Of a stretch of 64,000 nucleotides of DNA, positions 7,404-16,120 are shown piece by piece. This stretch comes from Nocardioides zhouii (GTDB lineage: Bacteria > Actinomycetota > Actinomycetes > Propionibacteriales > Nocardioidaceae). The notes below the pieces were generated by a model. That model did not search any database, had not been told where the DNA came from, and saw only the letters and a program-made list of their open reading frames with translations. The position numbers and the translations under genes were made by a program. Location of the stretch: positions 1 through 64,000 of the forward strand of contig NZ_SDWV01000006.1 in the NCBI RefSeq assembly GCF_004137345.1. The letters run 5' to 3'. Each line of letters starts with the position of its first letter. Position 1 is the stretch's first letter.

Positions 7404-8393
7404 GTCGTTAACCGCGTTGTCTGTGAAGACGGTGGCGTGTCGGATATATCCGCGCAGGACCTCCATCGAACGGTGTCCGGTTTGGACGGCAATGCGTCGT
7501 TCACTGGCGCCGTGGGCCGCCGCCGTAGTGGCGAACCCCGCCCGGAGACTGTGGCCGGAGTACTTATCGGGGTCGAGGCCAGCCGCCGTTGCGGCCCTCC
7601 TGATGACCAGGACGATCGCGCGGTCTGACAGTTGCTCCCCGACGTTGCCGTGACGGTCGACCGAGCGGAACAGCTGGCCCCGAGAGATGTCACCTTCCGC
7701 TAGCCAACTCCGAAGCGCGTCTACCGGGCAAGACTGCTCGTCCTTGCCGCGAGGCAGGGCGACCTCTCGCCCGGCTGCTTCCTGATCGGCCTTGGATCGC
7801 CGGATGTGCAGCACAGCCCCTTCGTCTCGCCACTCCACGTCGTCGACTCGTAGGGCGACCAGTTCGGAGCGGCGCAAGGCGCCAGCGAATCCGACCAGCA
7901 GGATGGCGCGATCGCGGGATCCCGCCGTGGTGTCGGGTAGGTGGGCGATCATTCGACGGAGCTCGCCGAGGCCGAGGGGCGAAGCTCTACGTGCTGCCAC
8001 TCCTTCCGTCCGACGCACACCGCGAAGGATTTCCCGGACTCGAGGGTCGACGGTCGGTGAGGTTAATCCGTGACGCTGATGCATGACTGAGATCGCCGCC
8101 AACCGCCGAGTCAGCGTGCCTGGCTTGTGGGTGGTCGCCAGATCGGTGACGTACATCGCCACAGCGACGGGCTCTGCCGGAAGGGCGGAGGCGCCGTGTC
8201 TGCCGGTCCACTCCTCAAAGTGAGCCCAGTCGGACGCATACGCCTTCAGAGTCGCCGGGGATCGAGTAGCGGCGGCGTAGGCCGAGGCTCGCTCCATCAG
8301 TCGTTCGGCGGACCGCGGCAGAGTCAGGTCATCCGAGCCGGGCGGCCGGCCGGCCGGCATCGCTGAGGGGGTGCGTTGAGTGTCGATAACCAC
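7392..8393 (-). CDS. Second tyrosine recombinase, XerC/D-like
   Basis: This 333-residue recombinase has all catalytic motifs: Arg in GALRRSELVAL (about 171), Lys in IRRSKADQEA, H-x-x-R in SGHSLRAGFATT, His in TGHRSMEVLRG and Tyr in GYIRHATVF (about 316). It is closer to Xer-type enzymes than to the integrase at 1562. It could be a resolvase of the island, the integrase of an older nested element, or cargo that recombines its own site. The start is GTG 8393, placed inside a perfect palindrome (8384-8402), so the enzyme may bind at its own start. Confidence 0.85.
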   Translation of the reverse strand: MVIDTQRTPSAMPAGRPPGSDDLTLPRSAERLMERASAYAAATRSPATLKAYASDWAHFEEWTGRHGASALPAEPVAVAMYVTDLATTHKPGTLTRRLAAISVMHQRHGLTSPTVDPRVREILRGVRRTEGVAARRASPLGLGELRRMIAHLPDTTAGSRDRAILLVGFAGALRRSELVALRVDDVEWRDEGAVLHIRRSKADQEAAGREVALPRGKDEQSCPVDALRSWLAEGDISRGQLFRSVDRHGNVGEQLSDRAIVLVIRRAATAAGLDPDKYSGHSLRAGFATTAAAHGASERRIAVQTGHRSMEVLRGYIRHATVFTDNAVNDLGL

Positions 8394-8402
8394 ATGTTAT
8401 CG
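8384..8402. promoter_or_regulatory. CGATAAC/GTTATCG palindrome over the recombinase start codon
   Basis: CGATAAC (8384-8390), spacer CACAT, GTTATCG (8396-8402) form a perfect 7-bp inverted repeat. The spacer holds the GTG start of the recombinase on the minus strand. The arms and short spacer recall Xer/dif-type core sites. An autoregulatory operator is the other reading. Confidence 0.45.
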
Positions 8403-8606
8403 GAACTTAGAAACTACGACTGCCACGGCCCGTCTCGCGGGCCATCATCAAAGAGGGGCGCGCGTTGCAGAGCGCCAGCCGTCGGTTGAGTGCACCAAGT
8501 ACTAAGGAAGCCGTAGAGGGTGCTAGGTACCTCGATGAGGACAGACGCCGCGGTCATCGCCCCCTCCCTGTAAGCACATCGGTGCGCCCGTTGGGGGACT
8601 ACCCTG

Positions 8607-8759
8607 ATGCACGTGGGAACGCGAAGTCTCAGAGAGATCATCGAAGACCTGACGTGGGATGACATCGTCGCGGACGGCCTCACCACGACCGATGAGATCG
8701 AGGCCCAGTTGCGGGCCAAGGGGGTCGACCCCACCATGTACGACTATCTGTACGAGTAG
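8607..8759 (+). CDS. Small acidic protein, copy B of a two-copy island family
   Basis: ATG 8607 to TAG 8759 gives 50 residues: MHVGTRSLREIIEDLTW..., ending GVDPTMYDYLYE. It is a clear paralogue of the product at 4824-4973, sharing the DLTWxDIVADG, TT...IE and GVDPxxYDYLY blocks. The 213 bases upstream (8394-8606) contain no gene. It lies between the second recombinase and the DISARM operon. Function is unknown. Confidence 0.6.
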   Translation: MHVGTRSLREIIEDLTWDDIVADGLTTTDEIEAQLRAKGVDPTMYDYLYE

Positions 8760-8809
8760 CGGTCGCTCCGCTCCGTACGACTGCCGGACCTGTCTCAGAT
8801 CGACCTGCG

Positions 8810-9481
8810 TCAGTAATGGATGTCGAGCAGCCGTGCGCGCTTGCTGGCGCGCCCAGTCAAGGTCTGCTCTTGTTGTTCCCCCAGCCGGGGACCGAGTTCC
8901 GCTCCGGCCGCAACTAGTAGTTCACCGACGGCCAGAATGGGTAGTGGGAGCACGATCTGCCTCGCGATGGCACGGCCCACCCCCGCGACTACGGCCCCCG
9001 GGTACACGACTAGGTCCCTTGCGGACGGGTGCCTCAACGACTGAACCTCTGCGATCAGCGGCCGGCCGACGGTGCGATACATCTGGATTCGGTTCTTGCC
9101 CTCCCTGGCATACCACAAAGGCAGTTCGCCGACTCGGACGAGGATGGCCCAGTCTGGCTCTGAACGATCTCTAGCCAACTGATCAAGCCGATCGCACAAC
9201 GCCTCGGCGTCGTCACCTTCTGGGGCGTTCCTCCATGCATCTTTCCATCGAGCCCCCACCACGAGTTGCGACGGGACCGCTTGGACAAGGTCAGGGGGCG
9301 TCCTCGTCAGGCCGGTAGCGAACGGGAACGCATACTCGACAAAGGCCGCTGGCAACGCAGAATGCTTGCCATCGACAAGACGCTCCTCGTCGAGCCGGTC
9401 TTTCGCGGCGACGACCCGGGCCGAGGCTGCCTCAGCATCCGAATAAAGTATTGCTCCGCTCCAATCCTGGCGCCGCCTCAC
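8810..9481 (-). CDS. Unknown protein downstream of drmC
   Basis: This 223-residue gene is last in the drmA-drmB-drmC direction, 65 bases after the drmC stop. The start is GTG 9481, directly preceded by AGAAGGAA; no other start fits because a stop lies 8 codons upstream. The first half is charged and helical (SDAEAASARVVAAKDRLDEE). The middle has LWYAREGKNRIQMYR, which loosely recalls ParB/Srx-like folds, and a hydrophobic stretch (VVAGVGRAIARQIVLPLPIL) may insert in a membrane. It is not one of the standard DISARM proteins. It may be an accessory factor or unrelated cargo. Confidence 0.5.
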   Translation of the reverse strand: MRRRQDWSGAILYSDAEAASARVVAAKDRLDEERLVDGKHSALPAAFVEYAFPFATGLTRTPPDLVQAVPSQLVVGARWKDAWRNAPEGDDAEALCDRLDQLARDRSEPDWAILVRVGELPLWYAREGKNRIQMYRTVGRPLIAEVQSLRHPSARDLVVYPGAVVAGVGRAIARQIVLPLPILAVGELLVAAGAELGPRLGEQQEQTLTGRASKRARLLDIHY

Positions 9482-9546
9482 ACTTCCTTCTGTGTGGCGG
9501 GGCTACGAGTCAATGCCGGGGACGACTCCGCATGCGTACTCCGGCG

Positions 9547-10251
9547 TCATACCAGCTCGTAGAGAGTGCCGTGCTTACTTGTCATGGTCGATTCAACAGA
9601 CTCAGCCAACGGGACGTCTCGGGTGAGGACGCCGAACTCCACGTTGCGGTTCTCAGCGCTGAACGAGAAGTTGGCGCTGGTGAGCAGTAGGACTTCGTGG
9701 TCTATGACAATGAACTTGGCGTGACTGACAACACGCTTGCCAGACGGCAGCTCGGCGGATCGGTAGATGGTGGCTCCCGGGAGTTGGGCCTTGACCTTGA
9801 TCGCGTCAGCTTTGTTGCCGTCGACGTAGACGGTCACTACGACTCCGGGCTGTTCGGCAGCCTGTTTGAGCACTGTCCACATCTTCGAAGTCGTCTCAAA
9901 GTTGTAGGTGGCGCAAGTCACCGAGATTCTAGCGGCTTGGACGAGGCGGTGGAACTCGCCGGTGAGGTGTCCGAGCTTGGCTTCGTTGCCAGGCATCGTC
10001 CACACGGGCGTGAGGTCGCGGTGGACCGACTTTGCGCCGACGATCCCCCGCAGCACCGCCGTCGCTCGTGCGCTGTCGACGTGGCCGAGCCCCGCAGCTG
10101 CCAACAGCTCCTTAGCGTCTGCACGGCGGCCGGAGTTGATCACGCCAAGCGCCTTGATGACGTGTTGGCCGTTGCCGAACTGAACGGCGAGGGCCTCGGC
10201 TTCGCTGGCGGTGAGGTACTGGCCGAGTGCGATGAAGGGATCAGAGGGCAT
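9547..10251 (-). CDS. drmC: DISARM protein DrmC, phospholipase D-like
   Basis: The 234-residue product belongs to the PLD superfamily. SHAKFIVIDHEVLLLTSANFS (about residues 180-200) contains the H-x-K-x4-D catalytic motif, and the length fits DrmC. In DISARM this subunit is reported as dispensable for protection, and it may nick or process nucleic acid. The start is ATG 10251 (MPSDPFIALGQYL), giving an 11-base overlap with the end of drmB; the longer open frame upstream is just out-of-frame drmB. It is the third gene of the drmA-drmB-drmC unit. Confidence 0.88.
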   Translation of the reverse strand: MPSDPFIALGQYLTASEAEALAVQFGNGQHVIKALGVINSGRRADAKELLAAAGLGHVDSARATAVLRGIVGAKSVHRDLTPVWTMPGNEAKLGHLTGEFHRLVQAARISVTCATYNFETTSKMWTVLKQAAEQPGVVVTVYVDGNKADAIKVKAQLPGATIYRSAELPSGKRVVSHAKFIVIDHEVLLLTSANFSFSAENRNVEFGVLTRDVPLAESVESTMTSKHGTLYELV

Positions 10252-12301
10252 CGACGCTCCCGAAGAACCCGGACACGGTGTCTCCGGTGGCCGTCGGGAG
10301 GTTGAGCAGGAAGCGCCGGTCGAGGAACCGGTTGGCTTTCTCGCACGATGTCTCGGATGCGAACGAACAGCAGTGGCATGCGGCCCCGTGTAGGAAGTCC
10401 TCCGGGTCGCTTGGCGTTCGCATCGCACAAACTGGGTCCGATGAGCACCTCGATGCGCGCCGCAGCGCGGAGACCACCAGCCCCTGAAGCCGGGCCGGCT
10501 CAGAGAGCGCAACCAGCCCACCAAGCGTGCCTTCGCTGTCCGATGCAGTGGTGCAGATCAGAAGCCCTGCCGCGGCCTCGCGCTGCGGCGAAGCCGACCA
10601 CCCGTATATGCGCTCGGTGAGGCTCGCAGCTCCGTAGCCGCTCGACATCGCCATCTCGCGGATCAGCGCGTGGGACAGCGAGTGCAGCAGCCAGTATCTG
10701 GGCGCGGGCAAGCGGGTGTCGGGGTCCACCAGTTTGGCGGTCTCAGAGAACCGACGAGAGAAGTTGCGACGATGCGCCTCTTTGTGGGCATCCCAGAGCG
10801 GACTTGCGAGGATGCCCTGTTCCCACCCGTCGACAGCGGCGCTGTCGAGCTGGAGAAATATCCCTTCGCCGCGGTCCTCGGTCGCGGGCACCCACGTGGG
10901 CTTGCCGGTGCGAGCGAGCTTGACGAGGCGGCTGACGAGGTCGTTGACGCGGTCCATCTCGTCAAGGCGGGTGAACCCTAGGACTGCGTTGATCTTCTTC
11001 ATCTGGTTCACCGCGACGACACGACCGATTCGCTCGTGCAGTTCGAGTCCCCGCTGCATCTCGGTGACCATGAGCCCACTGGAGTTTTGCTGTTGGGGGA
11101 AGAGCGATGGCTTCTGGAGGTACCGCCACTCCGGGACAAGCAGATCGACAGGATCCCAGGCGGCAAGCTTCTCGTGACGTTCCGCTTCGGAGTCCGCGGG
11201 CGCGAGTACGTCGGCTACGGCCGCGACAACGTCATCGTCGGTGATGCCGGCCATGTCGATGTGCTTGGCGATCGCCAGCGCGCGAATGACGTCGACCTGT
11301 GCGCCGAACTGCTGGACCTGCTCGACGCCGAGTTCAACACGGAGCCGGTCGGCGAGCGCTTCCTTCTCCTCGGCATCGGTGCGGGGCATGACAATGATCG
11401 ACTGGGTGGAGGCGAACCACAGGTTCGAGGCGCCCATCATGATCAGCGCCGGGCGGGCGTCGCATTCAGCGTCGAACGCATTGAGATGCGGGTGGCGGCC
11501 TCTGCACTTCTGGGGCAGCTTGTCGCGACCAACGCCACCCTGGGCTTCGGCCATCCCCCGGGTCGCACCACAGGAGGCGCACTGAATCGTTGAGCCGACG
11601 GACTTGCCGACGTTCGCGTCACGCATCTTGAGGTCGGGCAGTTCGGCCCTGGGGCACTTGCCGCCGCGGTGAACCCACAGCGCGTAGGGGAACTCGTCGA
11701 GGTGCCCGTTGGCGCATGTCAGAAGGTGCTGCGCCGGGACGGCGGGACTTTCGCGCTTGCGGGCGGTAGATCCCGCTCGCTGTCTTCCTCGACCGGGGCA
11801 GTTCTTGTGTGTGAACTGTGCGAGGTCGGGTCGGAAGGGGTGGGTGTTGGCGTAGCTGAACCGAGGGAGTGGGCCGAGGAAGTCGCAGCCGGTGCAGCGA
11901 AACAGTTGAGGAAACACCCGTGACGGGATGCCGAGGTCGTCGCCTTCCTTCGACATGGCGCCCTTCTTGGGCTGCCAAGGGAAGGGACGCAGCCCATCGA
12001 CCTGGGGCCCTAGGTGCAGGCGTACGACGTTGAGGAGCCTGGGCTCAATGATGCTCGGGATGAAGGGCCGCCGCTTCCAGATCGGTTCCCAGTCGTCGAG
12101 CCCAGCCGGCATCACCGAAAATCCGGGCAGGTCCATGATGGCGCCGGGACCATATGTGTAGAGCAGCGATGATGGACGAGCGGAGCCTACCTTGGCGCGG
12201 TTCTTGACCACTCCGTCCTCCGCGTCGGCGAGGGGGTCGAGGGCCTCGGTGCGGTCGTGCAGCATGTCGTCGGAACCCGATTCAGGCAGCAGGTCGGTCA
12301 T
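10241..12301 (-). CDS. drmB: DISARM protein DrmB, DUF1998 domain
   Basis: The 686-residue product matches DrmB in length and layout. The N-terminus (SSLLYTYGPGAIMDLPGFSV) is typical. Cys pairs occur in the first half (CTGC; CASCGATRG), and the C-terminal DUF1998 ends in a cysteine cluster (CSSDPVC, then CHCCSFASETSC) likely to bind zinc. In Bacillus DISARM, DrmA and DrmB form the core complex that loads on phage DNA. Its ATG overlaps the drmA stop as TGATG, indicating coupled translation and fixed stoichiometry. Confidence 0.92.
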   Translation of the reverse strand: MTDLLPESGSDDMLHDRTEALDPLADAEDGVVKNRAKVGSARPSSLLYTYGPGAIMDLPGFSVMPAGLDDWEPIWKRRPFIPSIIEPRLLNVVRLHLGPQVDGLRPFPWQPKKGAMSKEGDDLGIPSRVFPQLFRCTGCDFLGPLPRFSYANTHPFRPDLAQFTHKNCPGRGRQRAGSTARKRESPAVPAQHLLTCANGHLDEFPYALWVHRGGKCPRAELPDLKMRDANVGKSVGSTIQCASCGATRGMAEAQGGVGRDKLPQKCRGRHPHLNAFDAECDARPALIMMGASNLWFASTQSIIVMPRTDAEEKEALADRLRVELGVEQVQQFGAQVDVIRALAIAKHIDMAGITDDDVVAAVADVLAPADSEAERHEKLAAWDPVDLLVPEWRYLQKPSLFPQQQNSSGLMVTEMQRGLELHERIGRVVAVNQMKKINAVLGFTRLDEMDRVNDLVSRLVKLARTGKPTWVPATEDRGEGIFLQLDSAAVDGWEQGILASPLWDAHKEAHRRNFSRRFSETAKLVDPDTRLPAPRYWLLHSLSHALIREMAMSSGYGAASLTERIYGWSASPQREAAAGLLICTTASDSEGTLGGLVALSEPARLQGLVVSALRRASRCSSDPVCAMRTPSDPEDFLHGAACHCCSFASETSCEKANRFLDRRFLLNLPTATGDTVSGFFGSVDAL

Positions 12302-15300
12302 CAGTCCCCCTCTCCCACGGGCAGCGTCCAGGCGGGCACGCCCTCGGGCGTGCGGGCGAAAAGTCGCTCGACTACAGGGCTGACGAGCAGGTTGATCTCC
12401 GGCTGCACCTCGCGCATCGAGTTGGCGATGACAAATGGAGCCTCCATCGACCCGCCCACGGAAGCCTTCGCGTTCTCGGGACTGATGATCAGCGGCAGGT
12501 ACTTGTCGCCCTCACCAGTGCGTTCGTAGACGAGCGTCTTGCTCATCTCCGCAGCACGCTTGGCCCGCTCGGTCCACCTATCGATCCGATTCACAAGCAG
12601 GTCGTTCGCACGCTTGGTGGCGTCCTCGCTCTGCGCGGCCGCGGCGATCCGCTTCTTGAGGCGCTCAGCGATCGACTCCACGATCGACCGCTGATCCTGG
12701 ATGCGCCAAGCCTCGCGCTCGGGTGACAGTCCATCCGCGGTTGCGGCCTCAATCACGCGCGCAACACTCACCAGCAACCCGTCAATACCGCGGGCGAGCG
12801 AGGTCGGCGAGAACGGTGTCACCGACAGCGCCTCGACCTGGGCGTAGAACGTCTCGTGGTAGTGCCGGAACTGCTCGAAATGCGCAAGGTCGCGAGGACG
12901 TGCCCAGTTCCCGAGTGCAACGACCAGCCCCGGACGATCGGATGCGTCGCGGCCGACCCGCGAGGACGCCTGGATGTATTCAGCCGTGTTCTTCGGCTGC
13001 CCCACCACCAACATTAGACCGAGTCGCTGGACGTCGACACCCACCTGGAGCATCGAGGTGGCGAGCACAACGTCGAAGGGCGAGTCGGTGCGGTAAGTGA
13101 CTTTCTGGTCCGCTTTCCGCGCCGCGAGCCGCGCTTGGAACGCCTCGGTCGAGTCGAAGTCCGAGTCAAACTCCAGCCCCAAGCGGTCCAAGGTGCGCCC
13201 GATCTCGGCGGACGCGATGCGAGACGTCAGCTCGGCCGTGTGGAGGTTGCCGAAGGCGGCGCCGTAGCGACGGGGGAATCCCGAGTCCTTTGCCGGGTTG
13301 CCCACGCGGTTCGCGACGTCGTCGGCCATGTAGCGCGCCATGCCTGCCAGCTCGCGGGTGGCGTTGAAGTAGCCGACGAGGGTCATATACGGATCGGCCG
13401 CCGCGCCCGCGCGGTCGAACAGCAGCTGCCCCGAGGACAGCAGCACCTCCGAAACGCGGATCTCGGCACTCGATAGACGGACGCCTTGAGCGCTGACTCC
13501 GATGTAGCGCCGCCCGGGGTTATCCCTGTCGATCGGAAACTCCCGGGAGAAGAATGTGTCAGCGACGTCCAACACCTGTGGCGGGAAGATCTCCACCTGG
13601 CGTCCATAGAGTCCGCGTACCTGCTCCTGGGCGTTGCGAACGGTTGCTGTCGAAGCGACGATGAGTGGCTTCACTGGCTTCCCGTCTGGGGTCTCCCAGG
13701 AGGACAGGGTCTCAACCGCAACTTCGAACAGTCCGACGGCCGTGCCCAGTGCGCCCGTGATGAGGTGCAGCTCGTCCTGAATGATCAGGTCCGGCGGACG
13801 CAGCCGACCCACCGGCCGAACTGTGGCGGCCGGTAGACCGCTGTTCGCAGGGTGGGAACCGACCTGACACGGCGTGTAGTCAGCGTGGACGTACCCGTGG
13901 CGGCCGCAACGCCTGCTCACATAGCCGAACAGCGCGGCGGCCTCGCCCTCCCGTGCGAGGCGTGCGAACTTGTCGACGGTGGCGATCACAAACGCAGGAG
14001 TGAGGCGGTAGATCTCCTCATCGACGGTGAGAACCGGCAACCCTTCGGAGACCACGCCGCCCTTGGAGAAGGGGCACCGGGCCAGCTCGTCGCCACAGTG
14101 GACGAACACACGACGCATCGTGGCGTCGGCCCTCACCTGTGCCGCAGTGATCGGGGTTCCGCACCACGGGCAGCGTTGGATCTGGAGCACGGTCAGCCGG
14201 TGCGAGCCGTATTCGTTTGCCTTCTTGAGTTGCTCGTCTGCCTCCTCGAAGCGCTTGGGGCTCACGTCGGTTCCGACCCACAGTCCGATCCGGAAAGGCT
14301 CCACTCCCCAGGTCGCCTCGTCCTCGCGCCGAGCAAGCTCAGCAGCGCACATCAAGGTTGTGGCTCGCTGGAACTGCTGAGCAGTCAGGAGCCGCAGGGT
14401 GTAGCGCATCAGCACCGCAATGCCGTCGTTCCCTTCGAGGGGACCCTCGGACGACTCCACGACACCTTGGCGGCGCCTGATCGCGAACGTATAGGCCGCG
14501 AGGCCCAAGTACGCCTCGGTCTTGCCTCCACCTGTTGGGAAGAACAACAGCTCGACACGCGACTGGTGGTCTGCGCTCCGCAGCGGTTCGGTGGGATCGG
14601 TCAATGCTCCGAGCTGCATCAGGATGAATGCCAGCTGGAACGGACGCCATGAAGCCGCCTCGGGGCCGCGTTCGGTGACCTTGGCCTGTGCCTGGTCGAG
14701 AGTCACCGACGCATCCGATGCGCGCTCTGCAGCAACCTGCGATGCGATGCGCTGATCGCGCATCACTCGATTCATGAACTGGAAACAGCGCAGTGCTTCC
14801 GGATCGGTAGCGACATGCTCCAGGCCCGAGACGAGCCGCGCGTGGGCCTGCCGGGCCTCCCACAACACAAGCTCGCACGTCTCCTGCCAATGGGCAGGCA
14901 ACTTCGCCGCCTCAGTCTCCTGCTCGTCGAGCCACGCTCCGTAGCCGGCCACGAGGGGTTCGAGCCCCGCACGCAGGTCGGCGGGTGTGACCTTGGACAG
15001 GTCGTCCATCGACAGCAGCGCGTCTTTCACGGATCGCGCGCGCGTTTGCGGCGTCTCGCCGATGGGAAGCCAGGTCGTCTCCACCGAGGTGGCGCGACGC
15101 GAACCCACCTTGGCCGTCCAGTCCACTGAGCATGTGCGGCCGATAGCGAACTCGAGGCGATTGCGGTACTGGAGGTTGAGGCGCTTGACCTCTTCGTCGT
15201 ACTCGGGCCAGTCCTGCTCCAACACGTCCCGCACAGGCAGGAAGGCCTCAGCTCCACCGGCGTCGACCAGGAGCTTGGTCTGGAACATCCACATGCTTAA

Positions 15301-16005
15301 CGGGATTGGCAGTGGGGTCTCGCGGTCGTTGCATAGAGCGATCTCTACGAGCACCCGCTCGAAAGTCGGATCTTGGTACAGGTCGACGCGAAGGCACGCA
15401 TCGTCGCGCAGCGCAATCGACGCAGTCTGTCCTGGCACCAGATCGGCAAGACGGACTGTGCGGCGCTCCTCGATCGGAACGCGCTGGTAATGACGGATCG
15501 GCCGGCCGGCCTTCGACACCTTCCCGCTCTCCACCGACTCGTAGAGGCCCCACGATGCCGTTACGTCGAACGAGCCAAGATCCGTTGGCACCTGGAAACG
15601 CAACCCCATCGAGGCCGGGATCATCAGCCCCTGCTTGGGCGCCCGGTCCTCAGCGTCATCATCATCGGAGTCAGCTTCGGTCTCGTCCGCCGCGTACGCC
15701 GGAACGCCACGGCCCTCGGAGAGACCGTCGGCGTCCGTGCGAACCGCGGTGAGATCGTTCGCGGTGTCGTCAACATCCAGAGGCGAGGACTTCGCGCCCA
15801 GCAACTTCACGGGCGCGATGTGCCCGACGAGGTACTGCGACCGCGGGCTGAACGGCAGCACTTCCTCTGGCCCGTGGACCGGGCCGAGCAGCTCGCGCTG
15901 CATGATGTCGACGAGGTTCTCGCGCACAGCAAATGACGACCCGTCCAGGTGGTGGCTGAGTCGATACGCTTGTGGCCCCGCGGCCTCACTGTTTGCTTCC
16001 GTCAC
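12301..16005 (-). CDS. drmA: DISARM helicase DrmA
   Basis: This SF2-type helicase of 1234 residues has a Walker A in FFPTGGGKTEAYLGL (about 485-500), DELH in IIQDELHLITG (about 740) and a motif VI region SRVGRDASDRPGLVVAL. The N-terminus has the DrmA-like IMQRELLGPVHGPEEVLPFS. I place the start at GTG 16005 (VTEANSEAAG); the open frame continues to 16176 but would overlap the divergent HTH-ImmA gene. DrmA is the motor of DISARM. A possible -10 (TAGGGC on the minus strand, 16019-16024) and an inverted repeat (16031-16060) lie upstream, in the region shared with the divergent regulator. Confidence 0.92.
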   Translation of the reverse strand: MTEANSEAAGPQAYRLSHHLDGSSFAVRENLVDIMQRELLGPVHGPEEVLPFSPRSQYLVGHIAPVKLLGAKSSPLDVDDTANDLTAVRTDADGLSEGRGVPAYAADETEADSDDDDAEDRAPKQGLMIPASMGLRFQVPTDLGSFDVTASWGLYESVESGKVSKAGRPIRHYQRVPIEERRTVRLADLVPGQTASIALRDDACLRVDLYQDPTFERVLVEIALCNDRETPLPIPLSMWMFQTKLLVDAGGAEAFLPVRDVLEQDWPEYDEEVKRLNLQYRNRLEFAIGRTCSVDWTAKVGSRRATSVETTWLPIGETPQTRARSVKDALLSMDDLSKVTPADLRAGLEPLVAGYGAWLDEQETEAAKLPAHWQETCELVLWEARQAHARLVSGLEHVATDPEALRCFQFMNRVMRDQRIASQVAAERASDASVTLDQAQAKVTERGPEAASWRPFQLAFILMQLGALTDPTEPLRSADHQSRVELLFFPTGGGKTEAYLGLAAYTFAIRRRQGVVESSEGPLEGNDGIAVLMRYTLRLLTAQQFQRATTLMCAAELARREDEATWGVEPFRIGLWVGTDVSPKRFEEADEQLKKANEYGSHRLTVLQIQRCPWCGTPITAAQVRADATMRRVFVHCGDELARCPFSKGGVVSEGLPVLTVDEEIYRLTPAFVIATVDKFARLAREGEAAALFGYVSRRCGRHGYVHADYTPCQVGSHPANSGLPAATVRPVGRLRPPDLIIQDELHLITGALGTAVGLFEVAVETLSSWETPDGKPVKPLIVASTATVRNAQEQVRGLYGRQVEIFPPQVLDVADTFFSREFPIDRDNPGRRYIGVSAQGVRLSSAEIRVSEVLLSSGQLLFDRAGAAADPYMTLVGYFNATRELAGMARYMADDVANRVGNPAKDSGFPRRYGAAFGNLHTAELTSRIASAEIGRTLDRLGLEFDSDFDSTEAFQARLAARKADQKVTYRTDSPFDVVLATSMLQVGVDVQRLGLMLVVGQPKNTAEYIQASSRVGRDASDRPGLVVALGNWARPRDLAHFEQFRHYHETFYAQVEALSVTPFSPTSLARGIDGLLVSVARVIEAATADGLSPEREAWRIQDQRSIVESIAERLKKRIAAAAQSEDATKRANDLLVNRIDRWTERAKRAAEMSKTLVYERTGEGDKYLPLIISPENAKASVGGSMEAPFVIANSMREVQPEINLLVSPVVERLFARTPEGVPAWTLPVGEGD

Positions 16006-16030
16006 AGTGCCGGAGTCTGCCCTAGCGCGG

Positions 16031-16113
16031 CGACAAGTTCCCGCTCTCCGCAAATTGTCGGATGGTTCGCGTAGCGTCAGCGTTGGGGATTTCCCAACGC
16101 CGACGGCTAGGAT
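16031..16113. promoter_or_regulatory. Divergent drmA / HTH-ImmA control region with two inverted repeats
   Basis: GCGTTGGG (16080-16087), spacer GATTT, CCCAACGC (16093-16100) form a perfect 8-bp inverted repeat. It ends 20 bases before the HTH-ImmA start, and TAGGAT at 16108-16113 is a good -10. A second repeat, CGACAA (16031-16036) with TTGTCG (16055-16060), lies toward drmA. Seven bases separate TAGGAT from ATG 16121 and no ribosome-binding site is seen, so the HTH-ImmA mRNA is probably leaderless. The perfect palindrome over its -35 zone is the likely autoregulatory operator. Confidence 0.6.
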
Positions 16114-16120
16114 CTGACGC

